Of a stretch of DNA of 64,000 nt, positions 10,568 through 24,172 are shown one piece after another. Position 1 is the first letter of the stretch; every line of letters begins with the position of its first letter. The notes beneath the pieces were generated by a model. The model worked only from the letters and a program-made list of their open reading frames with translations. It was not told where the DNA came from and ran no database searches. The stretch comes from Drosophila persimilis (Eukaryota; Arthropoda; Insecta; Diptera; Drosophilidae). A program made the position numbers and the translations under genes. The stretch lies in the NCBI RefSeq assembly GCF_003286085.1, contig NW_020825294.1, positions 2,356,001 through 2,420,000 on the forward strand, written 5' to 3'.

Positions 10568-11048
10568 TTTGATTGTAGAACTGCAGAATATTTAAATGTT
10601 AGACCACCCTTCACTATCGTATATTACTTTTCTTTTAACTTACGTTTGAAATTTTATTTCAATAGAATTTTAGTTGTACTTTTAGTTCTGAAGTTCTCTG
10701 TAGACTGACACATATCACAGGGTTGCCTTATACCAGGGATACAATTGAAAAACGATGTTTTTGGATAGGAAGGTAGGATAGAATAGGTGGGATATGGAAC
10801 GTACTATTTTTACTCTCCATTTGATGCACCTCCAAGTTAAATAGAGAATGAATGGTGCGGAGCTGAAAATTAATTAATATTAATTATTAATAAAGCCAAT
10901 GCGGACCCACTCTGAACAGAAATATACTGAAGTACTAATTTGTATAAACTGGCGAGGAGGTGTGCACTCTGTTCCTGCAACTCAAGTCAGCTTAGAGAGA
11001 TCGTTTTCTGCACATCCTTTGATTTTGTAGCTGATTTTTTTAACTTAC

Positions 11049-11110
11049 CTTTCTCCTGTTCTTTAGTAATTTTTTTGTTTTTTTAAGCACAATTTCACGT
11101 TTGTCTCTTC
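11049..11110 (-). other. Putative 5' UTR exon of the Tom5-like gene
   Basis: A consensus donor (AAAG|GTAAGTT) ends this exon at 11049. Splicing to the CTGCAG acceptor at 10581-10586 would remove a 468-nt intron (10581-11048) and leave a short leader before the ATG. The right boundary is a guess, placed below the DRE. The same promoter, exon and donor arrangement recurs at 57.09-57.19 kb. Confidence 0.5.
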
Positions 11111-11149
11111 GATGTTAAGTTGGCGGTGGCAAAATATATTGATCGATCT

Positions 11150-11157
11150 TATCGATA
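11150..11157. promoter_or_regulatory. DRE (TATCGATA) upstream of the Tom5-like gene
   Basis: This is a perfect palindromic DREF binding site, followed on the minus strand by a second GATCGATC core. It sits roughly 40-100 bp upstream of the predicted 5' exon, the usual place for DREs in constitutively active fly promoters. Confidence 0.6.
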
Positions 11158-11280
11158 CATTGAATAAACTGCGATAGTATGTGCATGGATTTTAATAAAT
11201 ATTTATAATGTTTTAATCACCTGCTACTCTGTAATAAATTCCTCAGCAATTGTTGCTTTTTGCATTTACTATTTACTGCT

Positions 11281-13270
11281 TTTATTTTATGGGATTTAAA
11301 ATTTTACACAGATCGATAGAACTTTCTCTACTGCAAAACCCCTATCCCTATTTACATATGTGTTGTAAAGGCTCGTTCATTTGAGAGACTGTTTTAGTTC
11401 AAAATTCTAGTCTATCGTGTCTTGTTGAGAGAAATCTGCATCTTTGTGCGTTCCTCGCAGGAAGAACAAGTTTCTGGAGATCATTCGAGTTTCCCTTTGG
11501 GCCGAGGCCTAAGCCAAATATCATGTTCTGCACCCATTAGTCCAAGCAGATTCCAGTGCACATTATTTCTGGCCAACGGCACGTGTTTGGACCGCAAACA
11601 GATGAATTCCTGCAGCAGTAGAGCACACAGGAGAGTGGTGAACCTGGAAGGACAACGAATTATGAGGCAGCAGGCAGCAGGCAGCGGCAGCGGCCACTCA
11701 GAGAGCAGTTGCGCATTCCGCCGGGAGGTCGGACTGGGGCTCAGGCTCCAAAGCAAAACTGCAATTCGTCCTCGGGGTCTTTTTTGTGTTAATAATAAAT
11801 AAACGGGCCTTGCAACCGCCCCCCGCCCGTAGACGTGGCTGCTGCTGCTGCTTGTGTTTTGGACACACCGGAGCGCATTTTAATGGACGAATGCAGGCGG
11901 CAGTGGCTGCCAGGACCAGGCCCAGACCCCGGAGCAGAGCACACCTTTGCCCGGGGTGCATGTGTGACACCCGTAGTCTGTAGCCGGTAGCCGGTAGCCG
12001 TACAGTACCCCTCTGCGGCCAGGACTCTCGCTTGAAATACGGCATTTGCTCGTCCATCTTTTGATTTAGCACCGACATAAAAATGATTTATCAGTGACAT
12101 TAAAATAATGCACACTGTGGCGCATTTTATGTGCGAATGGATTTTCGCGCCTTTTTGTTCTCGTTGCGAGTCCGTCGTCCTCTGCAGCAGCAGCAGCAGC
12201 GGCAGCGGCTGGTGGGTTTGGGGGCTGCTGCACATCGCACACATTTACCACTAGTCCTAGAGAGCCATAGAGCTTTCATACACAGGCAAGCAACCAACCA
12301 ACCAACCAACCCCTGCTGCATCCGCACTCATAGTTGGCCCTCTCAAACAGCTGTCCGTCCGTCCGTTCGTCCGCTCGTGGGGTCTGTGTCAGTCTTTGTA
12401 TGCTGCCGTCAGCCGAATGTTTTACGGCCGAGGTGTTTGTGACTGAGTCTCCTCCGGGTTGCCGAGGGGGTGCTGCACCTATCCCTGCCCTGGGGCCTCC
12501 CTGCCCCGCTGCTGCTGGAGCATCATAAATGTAAACTTTTATGCGATTATCGCGCTCTCTTTCTGGCTGCCAGGCCAGGCGGAGTGTGCAACGCCAGTAT
12601 GTGGAAGGTGCACTGGAGAAAGTCTTTGGAAGACTTGAAGAAAGCTGCACAGCCTGGGAAGGGCGGGGGATCTATAGATATCAGATAAGAGCTGTTTGTT
12701 TCTTTTGAGTTTGAACTGGGAATAGGTTTGGAAATCCTTAAAATTGAACAGATTTTCTGTCGTTAGGTCTTCAAAAAGTTGACACAAGCTCAGAAACTAT
12801 AACTAAATCGAGCTCTGCCGTTAAGGAACAGAGATTATCAAAGTATGTTCCCTATTTAGGACTTCTGTTCTGTTACGATATAGGATACGATTTCTTCAAA
12901 GCATTACGATCTTGTTTCAGGCTTAAATAAATCCTTTCTTCTGGTATCATTTCTACTTTCTTCTGGTTTAAAGTTTGCTCTAAATTCTTTTCAGCAAAGA
13001 TCCCTTGTATATTTTCTCTCAGTGTAGTTCTTGTGCTATTTGAAATGTGCCATAATTTGCACCCAGATGTGTGACACAGCAGCAGCAGCAGCGTGCGAGA
13101 GACGGCTGGCTGGCTATCAACTGGAACGCGGCTAGGATGTGCCACCATGCCACCATGCCACACACACACACACACACACGCGCGCAGAATAGACGACAAC
13201 ATATGCCCCCCGTGCGGAGCCTGGAACTCATTAGAGCGGGCGTCCCTCTTCCTGCCCCTCTCCCTTTCCC

Positions 13271-13301
<31 letters not shown>

Positions 13302-14905
13302 GGGGTTTAATGAGGACACAACATGAGCCATGGAGACGGCGCAGGCGCCTGCACACACAGAGAGAGGAGTAGCAGCAGCAGGACGGACAGTAGATAGGAC
13401 ATGGACATGTGCATGCACATCTGCAGACGTCGCTGATTGCCTGGGCTCCCAATCTCAGTGGCCCATGGCCATTCCCCATGCCCGAGACCAGTTGGCAGCG
13501 TCAGCATAATTTCCTGATGCTAAATGCCAAACGCAGGACGAACAGGACGAACCAACGAGCCAGCCGAGCACTTAAGCCCATCCGCCGCCGTTTGCCATTC
13601 GACGACTCTCGACTGACCGACTGCCACCGCACCGAAAACTGGGGAAAAGTACGAGTAGATTGGGTCTGGGATTGGGCCAGGGCCAGGGACAGGGCCAGGG
13701 ATTGGGAGTAACCCGAATGGGAACAGAGGCGGGGTGGGGGGGTACAGGCACAGGATGAGGGCAGAGGAACAGAGTGATAGCCAGCCTGCCTGCATGCCTG
13801 CCGTAGTTGTAGTTGTGGCTCTGTGTCATTGTCTCGCTTTGGGGCACAGGAGCACCAAGAGGAGGCACCAGCATCAGGGCAATTTAGAGAACGGCGCACA
13901 CACACACACCGACACACCTGTTTTTGGGTAATTTATCTCGAAGAATTATTATTTCAAATATTTTGGCGGGCAGGAGGCGGGAGAGCCGAGAGATCCCAGA
14001 GAGAACACAGAGACGGGAGGGCGACGCACCGAAATAAAAGGATTTTAAAATGGTCATTTGATATGAATTATGCGCGTTGGTGCAATTACAGGAACTCCCA
14101 GACCCAGACCCAGACCCAGTCCGAGACCCCCGCTGGAATCCCATATACTCGCATAGAGAGACCCTTAGCCATGGCCACCACCATTCCTCACTTCATTTCC
14201 TCCACCCACTCGGGGTTGTGTGATGCCTTTTGTCTGACGCTGTGATGCGGTTGTCTGACGCTTAAAAGAGGCGGATCCTGCTCCTGTTTGGCTTGTTTAC
14301 TGGCCTCGTCCTCCTCTGCCCTCCCCTCTGGGTGGTCCGCGACTTGGACTTCATCGTTAAATAATTAAATCAGCTGCTAGACTAATATATTTCTCTTAAT
14401 TGCGAGTTGCTCATGGCCGAGAGAGGGAGAGCGAGAGCCATTTGGCCACCCATTTCTGATTTATGTGCCATATAAATAGCGCCAATAGCTAATATCGCTG
14501 ATGGGATGCATATGCAGGCGGCTGTAATGGATTGGTATTGGGATTGGGACCCCAAATGAATGGCTTGCTAGGGGTTGTTCTAGGGAGCATATAATGGGAG
14601 CCATAAAGAGGCCAAGTGAATGGAAAATCTGCTAATATTTTGGGTTTTTTAAAAGAGTTCGAGTTTTTTTGTCCTTAATTTCTCTCCACTTTTATGAATC
14701 TTAAAATTGGCAAAACTTCTACTCAAATCTGAAATCAATGAAAAATCAACAAAAATGTTAAAAATAATTGCCGCGACACCCAGAATTTCTGTCCTCCCCC
14801 CGAAAATGTCCTGCCAAACGGGTGGAAAAAAAAATAGGAAAAAATTGAAAAAGAAGGAAATGTAAAAATAATCGGCAATAAATTTAGCAAAAGTGTCGAA
14901 AACGG

Positions 14906-14937
<32 letters not shown>

Positions 14938-16946
14938 CCAGAAAGTAGAGAGTGAAAGGAGTGGAAGGAAGTCTCAAACGGGGCAGAAATTCGGCCACGC
15001 CAAGAACTCATAGTTCAATGTCCTGGGCAGGCGATGCCTGATGCCTGCTGAATCCTGCTGGCTTCCTGGGGTGGAAGCGGACTGGCGGCAGGGGACAGGG
15101 GACAGGCGAAAGGGGCCAGGTTCGGGTTCGTGGCAACCGCATTTATAATAAATTGAATTGTAATAACTCAACTTCAATCAAAAATCATAATTCATGGCGT
15201 TCGACAGGCCAGAACCAGAACCGAACCGAACAGCAGACTGAGACGACGACGACGACGACGACTGGTGGCGAATCCTGAGCTCTGGTTCTGGTTTTCGATC
15301 CTCCTGCTGTCCTGCCAGAGGATGTGTGTGTGTTTGCTTCCGTACGAGTATTTTCTTGGCTTTTTTAATATACTCTTTCTATACGGTATGATGATTTTTG
15401 TTAGAAGCTAGAAGTATCCCTAGGTCTGGTCTTTGCGTGGACCTTTCTCGAGGAATCACTGGATCTTTCCAGTGTATCCCAACCTTCGGTCCTTGAAACC
15501 TAGCCTCCTTGTTGCTCGTTCTTTTTTTTATTGCCCCGCAAGTTGCATTGGCGACGCAGCCGAAAATTATAAATCTACGATTTGACATGAAGACGCGCGC
15601 ACATGGTGGCATGGTGGCATGGTGGCATGGTGGCGGCATGGGTGCGCTGTGTGTGTGAGGAGTGGTTGCAAGACATGGATTTATAGACGAAGACATAAAT
15701 ACAAGTGCCACATCGGAGCAGGAGCTGGAGCTGGAGCTGGAGTGGAGTGCTCCTGCATCGAATCGACTGGCCAAAGACACTGGCAAAAACATTGAAAGTG
15801 CCTGGCCCTGGCCCCTCGCCCACCACTCGCCCCCGGCAAAGGCGGAACACGCTCAAAGCCCATAAATATCCTGCCAGTTTTCCTCCTGCAACCTCCCAGA
15901 TCCCAGATCCTTGCCACTGGGAGGGGGAACGCATTTTAGGTGAAAATAATCACCGCTTCACATGAAATCATTTGGCCCAGAACCGAATGCCAAAAAGGAA
16001 ATGCAAGCGGCGCCAAAATGGGATACTACCAGGGACCATCCAACCAACCTCTCCAAGAAGAGTGAAATAAATTCAAAGTTCGCCCCCATATCAAGGGCAA
16101 ACAAATCAAAAGTGACAATTTTCTGCTTTCTGTGTGGGCCGCCCGGGGGGTTGGGGGTGTGGAAATCGTTTAAATGATTTTTAGCCTTGATTTGTGGAGA
16201 ACACAAGAGGAACGACCTTTTAATGTTAGAGTTCAATGTGTCCAAAGATTGTCCCAGCAAAAACAATTTATGAGGATCTCCCCAGGAAGTTACTCGCAGC
16301 AAAAGGCGATTTTGATTTCGAATAGTTTCTCTTATTTTATTTGGTATTCATGAATCATAAACATGGCCAAATAAATCTTTAACTATCAACAAAAGAAAGG
16401 AAAGATTCTACTGCTAAAAAGAAAAGTGGAATATTTTAGTGGGCAAAAGAAAGAGCAATTTTGTCAAACTTCCGTTGGTTTCTTGAATGGGAAAAAGGAC
16501 TTTAGTTTTGGCTCAACGAAGTCTGTATTCTCTACGATTGAAATGGGAACAAAATGGAGGGTTATCCAAGGATTATAACCCGATTGGAAAGGTTCCTCAA
16601 ATGAAGTTAATGAATCTATAGACTTTAAAGTGTATTCTTTATGAAGCCTCCCACATATCGTTGACCCTGCTTCAGTTTATCGCTTATTCTGTCCCTTATT
16701 CTGACATCGTAATAATTAAATCCCTGCCAAAAAGTAAGGTTAGGGTAACGCACATAATGGCAAACAAACCATTTTTCAATGTTACCCAACTTTTAGCAAA
16801 CATAAAATGTTATTACATATTTCTTTCTTTTTTGTTGATACCCTGGACTTGTAGAGTTTGAAGGTATACGCGTACCTTAAGCTCTCTTTTCAGATGTAAA
16901 ATCTTCAACAAATATATGTACATATATTAATCTTCTGGTAATCTTG
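11281..16946. other. Gene-free segment rich in microsatellites
   Basis: No supported gene. Visible structure includes a CAG tract (12184-12205), AACC repeats (12293-12310), (CA)n at about 13159-13180 and 14907-14931, a long G run (13285-13301), GACGAC repeats (15243-15262) and four GGTGGCAT units (15605-15640). Frequent open frames here are by-products of these low-complexity runs. Confidence 0.5.
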
Positions 16947-16952
16947 TTTATT
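16947..16952 (-). terminator. Poly(A) signal AATAAA of the Tom22-like gene
   Basis: On the minus strand AATAAA begins 9 bases after the stop codon of the Tom22-like frame, a compact but functional arrangement for a very short transcript. Confidence 0.5.
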
Positions 16953-16961
16953 TCATTTAAT

Positions 16962-17210
16962 TTAATTGAAATCAAAACTTGTCTCGTGGTGGCGTTCGAT
17001 TTCAAAGATAATCGGCACGAAGAGAATTAGGGAAACTGCGAATATCATCCATGAGGCGTTGCACACTTTCTTGACGCCGGCTGCGGTTACTTTGGCGACT
17101 GTAGAGATCGCGTTACGAAGCGATTCCGGAACCAATCCTCCGATACGCTCTCCAGCTGACTCGTTGTGGTTCTGCCGTTCATGGGATGTATTTTCCACTG
17201 GTTCGGACAT
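16962..17210 (-). CDS. Tom22-like mitochondrial import receptor, 82 aa
   Basis: An 82-residue frame aligns with the core of Tom22 (maggie in D. melanogaster). A short Ser/Glu/Asn N terminus is followed by AGERIGGLVPESLRNAISTV, matching the ER.WGLTEMFPE.vR segment of Tom22. A single membrane span with its conserved exit (SWMIFAVSLILFVPIIFEIER) comes next. Tom22 is the central presequence receptor of the TOM complex. Three things are odd. The strongly acidic N-terminal arm of canonical Tom22 is shortened, about four residues of the WGLTEMF block are missing, and the C-terminal intermembrane-space tail after the membrane segment is cut to about 11 residues. There is no intron and a poly(A) signal follows closely. 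A diverged paralogue is the best reading, as flies have germline-specific TOM paralogues; a decaying retrocopy with an intact frame is the alternative. Confidence 0.8.
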   Translation of the reverse strand: MSEPVENTSHERQNHNESAGERIGGLVPESLRNAISTVAKVTAAGVKKVCNASWMIFAVSLILFVPIIFEIERHHETSFDFN

Positions 17211-17747
17211 TTTCTTTTAATTTTACAATTTGTTTTACTGTCTACCAAAAATGTCTTAATATTTGTAACAAAACAATTGAGGAGTGTTGTCAGAATTTTG
17301 TCGAATCCATAACACAAATGCTCGAATATAATTTAAAGCTCGAAGGTAACTTTGTGAGAAAAATATTAATTGTGGATTTACACAAAATACATCAAATATC
17401 TATCTATATATATATGGTATATATCCAATCACGGCTGCCATATGAAAAGGTTGGAATTCGCCAAAAAATAAAATAAAATTCGCCAATTTTACTACCTAAT
17501 TATCAAAATATTTATCTAGAAAGGATATATTAGTGTTAACGTCGTGTCCGAAAATTCATCCTTCTATGAGACTGAGTCAAACACTATTTATGTATATCCA
17601 AAATCTTTCAAATCTATAAAATATAGGTCCTGCAGAACTTGTAAAACTGGCCTGCCTCTGTTTTCCAATAAATTAGGTTTACTTAATACGTTTTCCAAGA
17701 CTTATTGAAAGTCTATATTAAATTCAGGAAAAGCTGAAAATATCAGA

Positions 17748-17808
17748 AGCTGAAGTGGCTTTTGAGCTCTTTTCAGCAATAATCTACGAGAGCCTGGAGC
17801 CACTTTCA
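17748..17808. other. Imperfect inverted repeat (hairpin) of about 60 nt
   Basis: Left arm AAGTGGCT...GAGCTC pairs with right arm GAGAGCC...AGCCACTT across a loop of roughly 25 nt. Eight perfect pairs at the base are followed by an internal loop and four to five further pairs. The right arm sequence GAGAGCCTGGAGCCACTTT recurs at 43025-43043. A small-RNA precursor or a mobile-element fragment would both fit; neither is shown. Confidence 0.35.
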
Positions 17809-20800
17809 AATGGCAAAAAAATTTATGGCCGCTATTTATATTGTCTTTGCTCAAAGGGTATCCTAGAGTCCTAAGACTGTTCAAACTTGTATTTTTTTCA
17901 CTCAGTCTCCAAAGTATTTTAATGTTTATTTATATGTAGATTTTTTTGTTGCTGTATTATTGCAAAAAGGACGCGACCCCAAAGGGGACTTTTGGTCAAA
18001 AAGGTGGCGGATGTTCGTCGCCGGATTTCGGGATACTCGTATATTTTTTCTAGTGTCATAAAAATAAAAAAAAGGAAAGCCCAAGCCCAAGTACGCAACA
18101 CCTTTGGTACTGAAAGGACATTCAACAAAAGAGCAGGCGGAAGTAATTTACAATTTGGTAAAAGAAATGAAAATCAGACATAAAAGCAAACACAGAAGCG
18201 GGCAGGATCACAGGATGTGTCTGGCCGCGACGTAAATTGACAAGATTTATTTTCAATTAAAACAAGCGCAGCGCATTATCCTTTTTGCAGGAGGACGACG
18301 ACGACGAGGACGACGGCACGACGACGTGGCTGCTTCCAACACTTTTATTGGCAGGCAGCATTTTATGTTTCATCTCAATTGACAATAAATCAAAAGCAGT
18401 CGACGCATTTCAACATTTTGCACATTTTGGGGAAGAACATTTTATGCGCAAAAGGTGCCAGGAAGGGGGACGGGACGCCCGCCTGCCACCCCTAAGCCGC
18501 AACCGCATACACAGCGGCAGCGTTGATGAATGACGAAGGACATGCACATGCAGGCCGAACCGGGCCAGTGTCAGTGTGTGTGCGCGTATATACGAGTATG
18601 TGTGGCCGCAAGGACACGCACAACGATTGGCTGCACGTCGACGTGCAATAATTTCATATGTCCTGGCGAGTAGCACCCAACAAAAGAAGCAAGAAAGGAA
18701 AGTCCCGTCCCTTGAAGGTCGAACGCGGATACCCTTTGCAAGCTTTTGCTGCAGATCCCCCTCTGCATTTCAAACATATAGGGGAAAACATACTACCCCA
18801 TTTAAGAGTATAAAAAGAAAAAGAAAAGAGCACACAGTGGCAGAATGGGAGGGAGGGAGAGATACTGAGGTGGGATGCAGTGCAGCCGCCTCTCATTGTT
18901 GTCCCCGGTTATTTATGGCCCATTAAGGCAAGCGGCAATTGCACATGTGTTCTTCACACTGACAATCCACCGCGTGCGCCACTGCCACCTCCTGCTGCCA
19001 CCGTGCCTCTCATGTGTGTGTCCTTCTTGTTCTTTGATTCGAACTGCTTTCCCTTTTAATTGTTTCGGCCCAAGAGAAAGCACAAATGTTAATAATTACA
19101 CCTTCCCAAAGGCCAACTGCAACGCCTGATTCGGCATGAGTGTTCAAGGGGATGTCCCTTTGTCTAATAACCATAAGATATAATTCATTTCAAATCGTGT
19201 TTCTCCACTGGAATTTATGACAGTTCCCCATCCACATCCCATCTCTCTGTCTCGCATTCACGCACGCAAAAAACAATTATGACTCTTACTCCTACTGCTG
19301 GCACTCTCTGGGCCCCATTCCGTGGCACATTTAATTGCCTTTGGCCAAAGGATTCGAATGGAGACATTAGAAAAATCTGTCGCCGTCAGGACACAGGACA
19401 CACGTCGTTCTGCCCAGGCTGAAGGTCGTTAAAATGTTTGAATTACATGGGGAACGTAAGGCGGAAATGGATCCATGGATCGTGCTCTCATACAATGTGT
19501 GCTCTAGAAGTTTATTGGATTTGACAGCAGAGACAGCTGGTAGTAAGCCATTGATTGGCCAGGAATGAAATGGATACTTGGCCTGAAGAGGCGACTGCAA
19601 AGAACAAGCCAAAAATCACGATTATTTTAAGGAAACACTCCCAATACTCCCTATAGCCAAGTCCCAACCTATCACAGTCCTGGGAGCCCCTGTTACGCTG
19701 TTCAAATCATTGCTAAATGACAGAATAAATAACAAAGTAAATAAATTTGACCAAGAGACAGCGACTCGAAGGACATAAGCCACTGCAGTCTCCAGTCTTG
19801 CAACGCTTTGGTCTGCCCCGTCCTGTTGCAGGACACAAATTTATGCGACATCCAAGTGTAGCGCAAGCTGCGTTTCACTGTCGTGACACAAGGATATACC
19901 CAAGACGGCGAGCTGTCCTATGCATTATCCTTGTCAAGTGTGTGGCCAGGAGACAGACAGTCTAAAGGAGCGCATCAGAGGCACTCCTTTGAAGATTTCT
20001 TTAGAATGAAAACATGCTCCAGGCTCCATCCAGCTTGTATATCGATCAGGTACATCCAGATCAGAGCTAAAATACAGAATTTTATTGAAATTAATCCCTG
20101 AACTAATGGAAATGGATAAAACTTACCATTAGAAGGCTGTTCGGGTAGGTAGTCCTTGCTTTCAGCCTTCTTGGCGCTGAATGTTTAATTCTGCCAGCTG
20201 AAAAATGCATAAATACCATTTTAATTAGAAAATTAGCTGAAAATATGCAGCTCACGTTAATCGCATGACATCGTTGTTGTTGTTGCAAAATGGAGCTACC
20301 ATTGCCAGGGCGAAATGGAAAAGAGGTTGAACCTGCTGGCTGCTGGCTGTTGGGTGCGGGGTTCGAGGTGCGGGGTTCGGGATGCTGCTGGGAGCTCATG
20401 CAATATCCAGGAGATGCGACAACAACCGACTGCATGGCTCTGTTCTGGTGTGTCCTCGCAAACCCATTGCCTCGTCCTGACACTGGAAATCATTGCCACT
20501 CGCTGGAGTGGCTTTGGGTTCCTGCCTCTGTGCTGCTCTCTGGCTGTTTGTTGCGACAAATGCCGTTATAATTATTTATACCGTAAGCACATTTTATGGT
20601 GTCGCAATTTTAAAATGCAATTAGAAGCGCTCACTCTCCCGCTCTAGTATAGAGCTCCCCCTCCAGGGGGGGGCAGAGTGCCAAAACAAAGCGAAAAAAG
20701 GGAATCGGAAATGTAATAAAAGGTTAGACGGGAAATTGTAATTCTTAATGGAGTTTTGTCATTTTAGTCCAAAACAAAAACAAAAAAAAAAGGAAACCCA

Positions 20801-23285
20801 AATAAGGATGTTATGCAGGCATCACCTGGAGCTCTTCCACTCATCCCAGGTGTATCTACCACTCATTGGCTTGTATCTTTATCTGTGTATTCCCCACTCT
20901 AGCACCTGTATTGGTGTACCTCTGCTCCTGGCTTATTGGGTTTCGTTATTGAACAGCCGCCACACACCTTGGCCATATAAAAACTCATCTCTCCGCCAGC
21001 GGAATCGTTCGAATCGAATCGAACGAGCGGCAAAACCAGCAGCTGTCGCGATTCTGGAATATTACAAAATATGTGTACAGTATGTTGCAATTTTTATATT
21101 TAGTGAAACTTACATACATTTTCGGCAGTGTTCCTTCCTGCTCGTAATGTTGTGGACATCTGGAGGATGATTGAACCAAATTTTCCTATAAATTTGCATA
21201 CAATTTGGTTGGAAATTGGGTAGCGGCCTGTGTTTCATTCCAAAATATAAGGTATTTCTGTGAAATATCAAAAAAGCAAAACATTTGCATTAGAAATGAA
21301 TTTTTAAACCCAATTCCGTATCAAAATCTATCGCTTATTGAGTTCCAAAGCCAAACCCTAGCATTTCTCCTCTAAGTAAATGAAATTTCTTTTGTCCAAA
21401 AGATTCCAGGCTCCATCCCAACTACGACAAACATTTATCGGCTGCGGTCGTAAACCATTTGCAGCAATTATCTTTGCTAAGTTCGTTCGATGCCTTCGGG
21501 GAAATATGCGGCAAATTAATATGGGATGGGGTCCCCCCGCCGGACGAAAGGAGTCCGGTAAGAAAACCCTTTCTCGCCTGCCGAATGCTGCCAATGGGTT
21601 TTTAAGCGCAAGTTTTGCTTAATTTATAACGAGGATTACAATAAACAAACTAATCTACGGCAATAAACACTAAAAATCCCCCGAAAAACTGCTGTCGCAG
21701 TAGCCGAAGCCCACGACAGGAACAGGACCAGCAACAGGACCAGGGACAGGGACAGGGACAGAGACACTATCACGGGGCAGGACTCTTGGGCATTGGATTT
21801 GCTGCGTCTTGTTTTTTTTTTTGTTCTTTTATAAGTTAAATCGCAGGGAATCCTTTGGCCTTTTAAATATGCCATTTCCGTTGTGAGATTATTTTTCGAT
21901 ATCGTATGATTCGAGATGTTTACGAGTGTCCAGTGTCCAGAGGGGATCCCGGTCCCGGATGCGGCTGCAATGACCACCACCAGATAGGCATCGTCAACCC
22001 CATCGCCCCCACCATCGCATCGCTGGACGGGCAGAGGGTTAATGTGCGTGCTTCACCCGCTCGGGCCCTTTTTCTATTAACAATAAATTTGTACGATTTT
22101 TATTTTCGACCGCAATGAGGTTCTGCTTAAGGCTGAGGTGTGGAAGGGACATTTTTCAAGGAGAGATACAAGACACAAGGGAAACCCGCTCAGATTTCAT
22201 CAATCTGAAGCCCATAGTTGTGGTTTTTCATTGCAGAAAGGGTGTTCCCTCTTTAAATGTATTTATTTTATTTTAATAATTAAAATATGTACAGAAAGTA
22301 CATTGCAAACCCTTTTCTAACTTTCTTTGGTGAAATTTTCCTTCAAGAAACTATAATATTTTCCATGTTTTATAGATATCTTTCCCTTCTAATATGTAAT
22401 TATCCAAATGCAATGCCTAAAGAAAAGTTTGGAGGCAAAGCTATCTCTTCGTTCCATCATAGATAGGAGAGTACTTGTGTGTACTAAACCCATGACCAAT
22501 GGACCGATGGACCATGGGACAGGGATTGGGATTGGGATTGGGGCACAGATGAGGGACAAAACAAATCGACAAAACGGGATGCGATGCGCGTGATGCCCAA
22601 AAGGATGCCATTAAGGACAACGGTTACAATCGTTAGTGAAGCCATTAGTTTGTAGCGCCAATATGCGAAAATCACACACCCAGAAGGACACATGGGGCAG
22701 GCGGCGTGCGGTGTGGCGGGGGGGGGGCAGAGCGGGCGGACAATGTTGCAGAGTAAGTGTATAATTGCAAGTGGCACACACAGCTTTTTCGGGGCAAAAA
22801 GCGAGATATAACATGTAATAACTTTGGCAGGAGAGAGACCCACAACCGGACACGGGACATGGGACGGCACAGAAATGTCCATCTTCCACTAATGTGTCCC
22901 GGGCTTGGATTGGATACGAATCTGGACAGCAGGATGAACGGAGAAAGAGAGTCCGGAGTGAGAGTCACGAAGTTGGCAACGACAATGGCCCCAGCAACGA
23001 AACAATAACAATAAAACAAAGGCCGAGGCCACTGGGCAACGGGGCAACGGGGAAACGGGGCTGGCAACCAATGTACGAGTAACTGAAAATAATTTCAGGG
23101 ATATTATCGCCACCGTCGGCAGATGTCCCAAGTGCGATATGAGGAGAGTCCAGTCGGCCCGAGAGCCGCAACTGGATCTCGATGTGGAGTTGGAGCACAG
23201 CTAAAGGACACGGGCGCATCAACATAATGTCTACTTTACAATGTGGATAAAGTTGCAAAGAAAACGAAATCACATCCATATCGTC

Positions 23286-23311
23286 AGAGAGAGAGAGAGA
23301 GAGAGAGAGAT
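23286..23311. repeat. (GA)n microsatellite
   Basis: Thirteen or so uninterrupted GA units. In flies such tracts can bind GAGA factor. Confidence 0.85.
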
Positions 23312-24172
23312 GGTGGGAGGGCAATCCACTCAGCCCACACCTGGAACAAAACTCCGGGAGTGGAGTGCGACAGGACATCCAATTGTCTGATGGTCGAATC
23401 GAAGCACAACCCCCTTTGGAGCACTCACTGGCCACTCGCACGCCACGTTGCAATAAGTTACCTCTGCCTTGACCATTACGACGATGCCACGGATGGTGCT
23501 GCTCCCTGCTGCCTGCCTGGGTCCTGGACACTCTCCACTGGCATGGCACAGCCGGAGACAAATCCGAAATCCATACTCGTAAACAAATGCAACTAATCGC
23601 CGTTCATGTTGAACGTGTTCACGGCTAGGCAAACGTGAAATTGTGGTCAGCCACAGTTCCAGCTTCCACAGCCCACATCCCAAATCCTCATCCACTCGTG
23701 GATATTCCTTCCACCTGCAGCATCCATTTTGTACGGGGCTTATGGCTTTGATTTTGATGGCAGTTTTTAGAGTGAAACAAGCCAACATCTAGCCCAGCTT
23801 AGGCCACAGATGAATTATGGCTTAAATAAACCAAGACATGTATACAAGGCGAGAACGTTGAAAAGCCTTGGCTTGGGTTTTTCTTTATAAATTATAAATT
23901 ACTACGTTATTCGCTGTTCCAATTTCCCACAAGCAAATAGACTCTTTCTCCGTGCGAATGACAGGATAGACTTCTTCACACTTTTCTTTGCCAAGAAGGC
24001 CTTGAAATTAGTTTCTTATATTCGATTTACGGTTTTGTGCCACGAAGTTAAATATATTCCATTAGTAATCCTGATTTTCAAGGGATAACAGCTTGGTTTC
24101 TATAATTCCCAGGTATTATTTTTTGTAAATTTGATTTTCTCGTAATCTAAATTTCAAATACCACAAGTTAAA

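Larger units (their letters stand above)
11040..11280 (-). repeat. Copy A of a duplicated promoter and first-exon cassette
   Basis: Read on the minus strand, this segment aligns with 56965-57200 on the plus strand. Shared anchors in the same order are AGCAGTAAATA, TATAAATATTTATTAAAAT, ACTATCGCA, TTCAATGTATCGATAAGATC, CCAACTTAACAT, GAAGAGA, AAATTGTGCTTAAAAAAA, AGGAGAA and a GTAAGT donor. By eye about three quarters or more of positions agree, with a few small indels. Confidence 0.85.
17211..24172. other. Gene-free segment between Tom22-like and Rtf1-like genes
   Basis: No intact gene was recognised. The segment holds AT-rich DNA (17.2-18.2 kb), GACGACGA repeats at 18296-18325, an inverted TTCGAATCGAATCGAA motif near 21008-21024, CAGGGACAGGGA runs at 21735-21765 and a (GA)n microsatellite at 23286-23311. 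An imperfect hairpin lies at 17748-17808. Open frames of 60-200 codons on both strands look random. Confidence 0.45.

Noticed and set aside
21003..21026. tRNA T-loop-like GTTCGAATCG
   Set aside because: Part of a tandem/inverted TTCGAATCGAATCGAA motif; no acceptor stem, D arm or anticodon arm around it.
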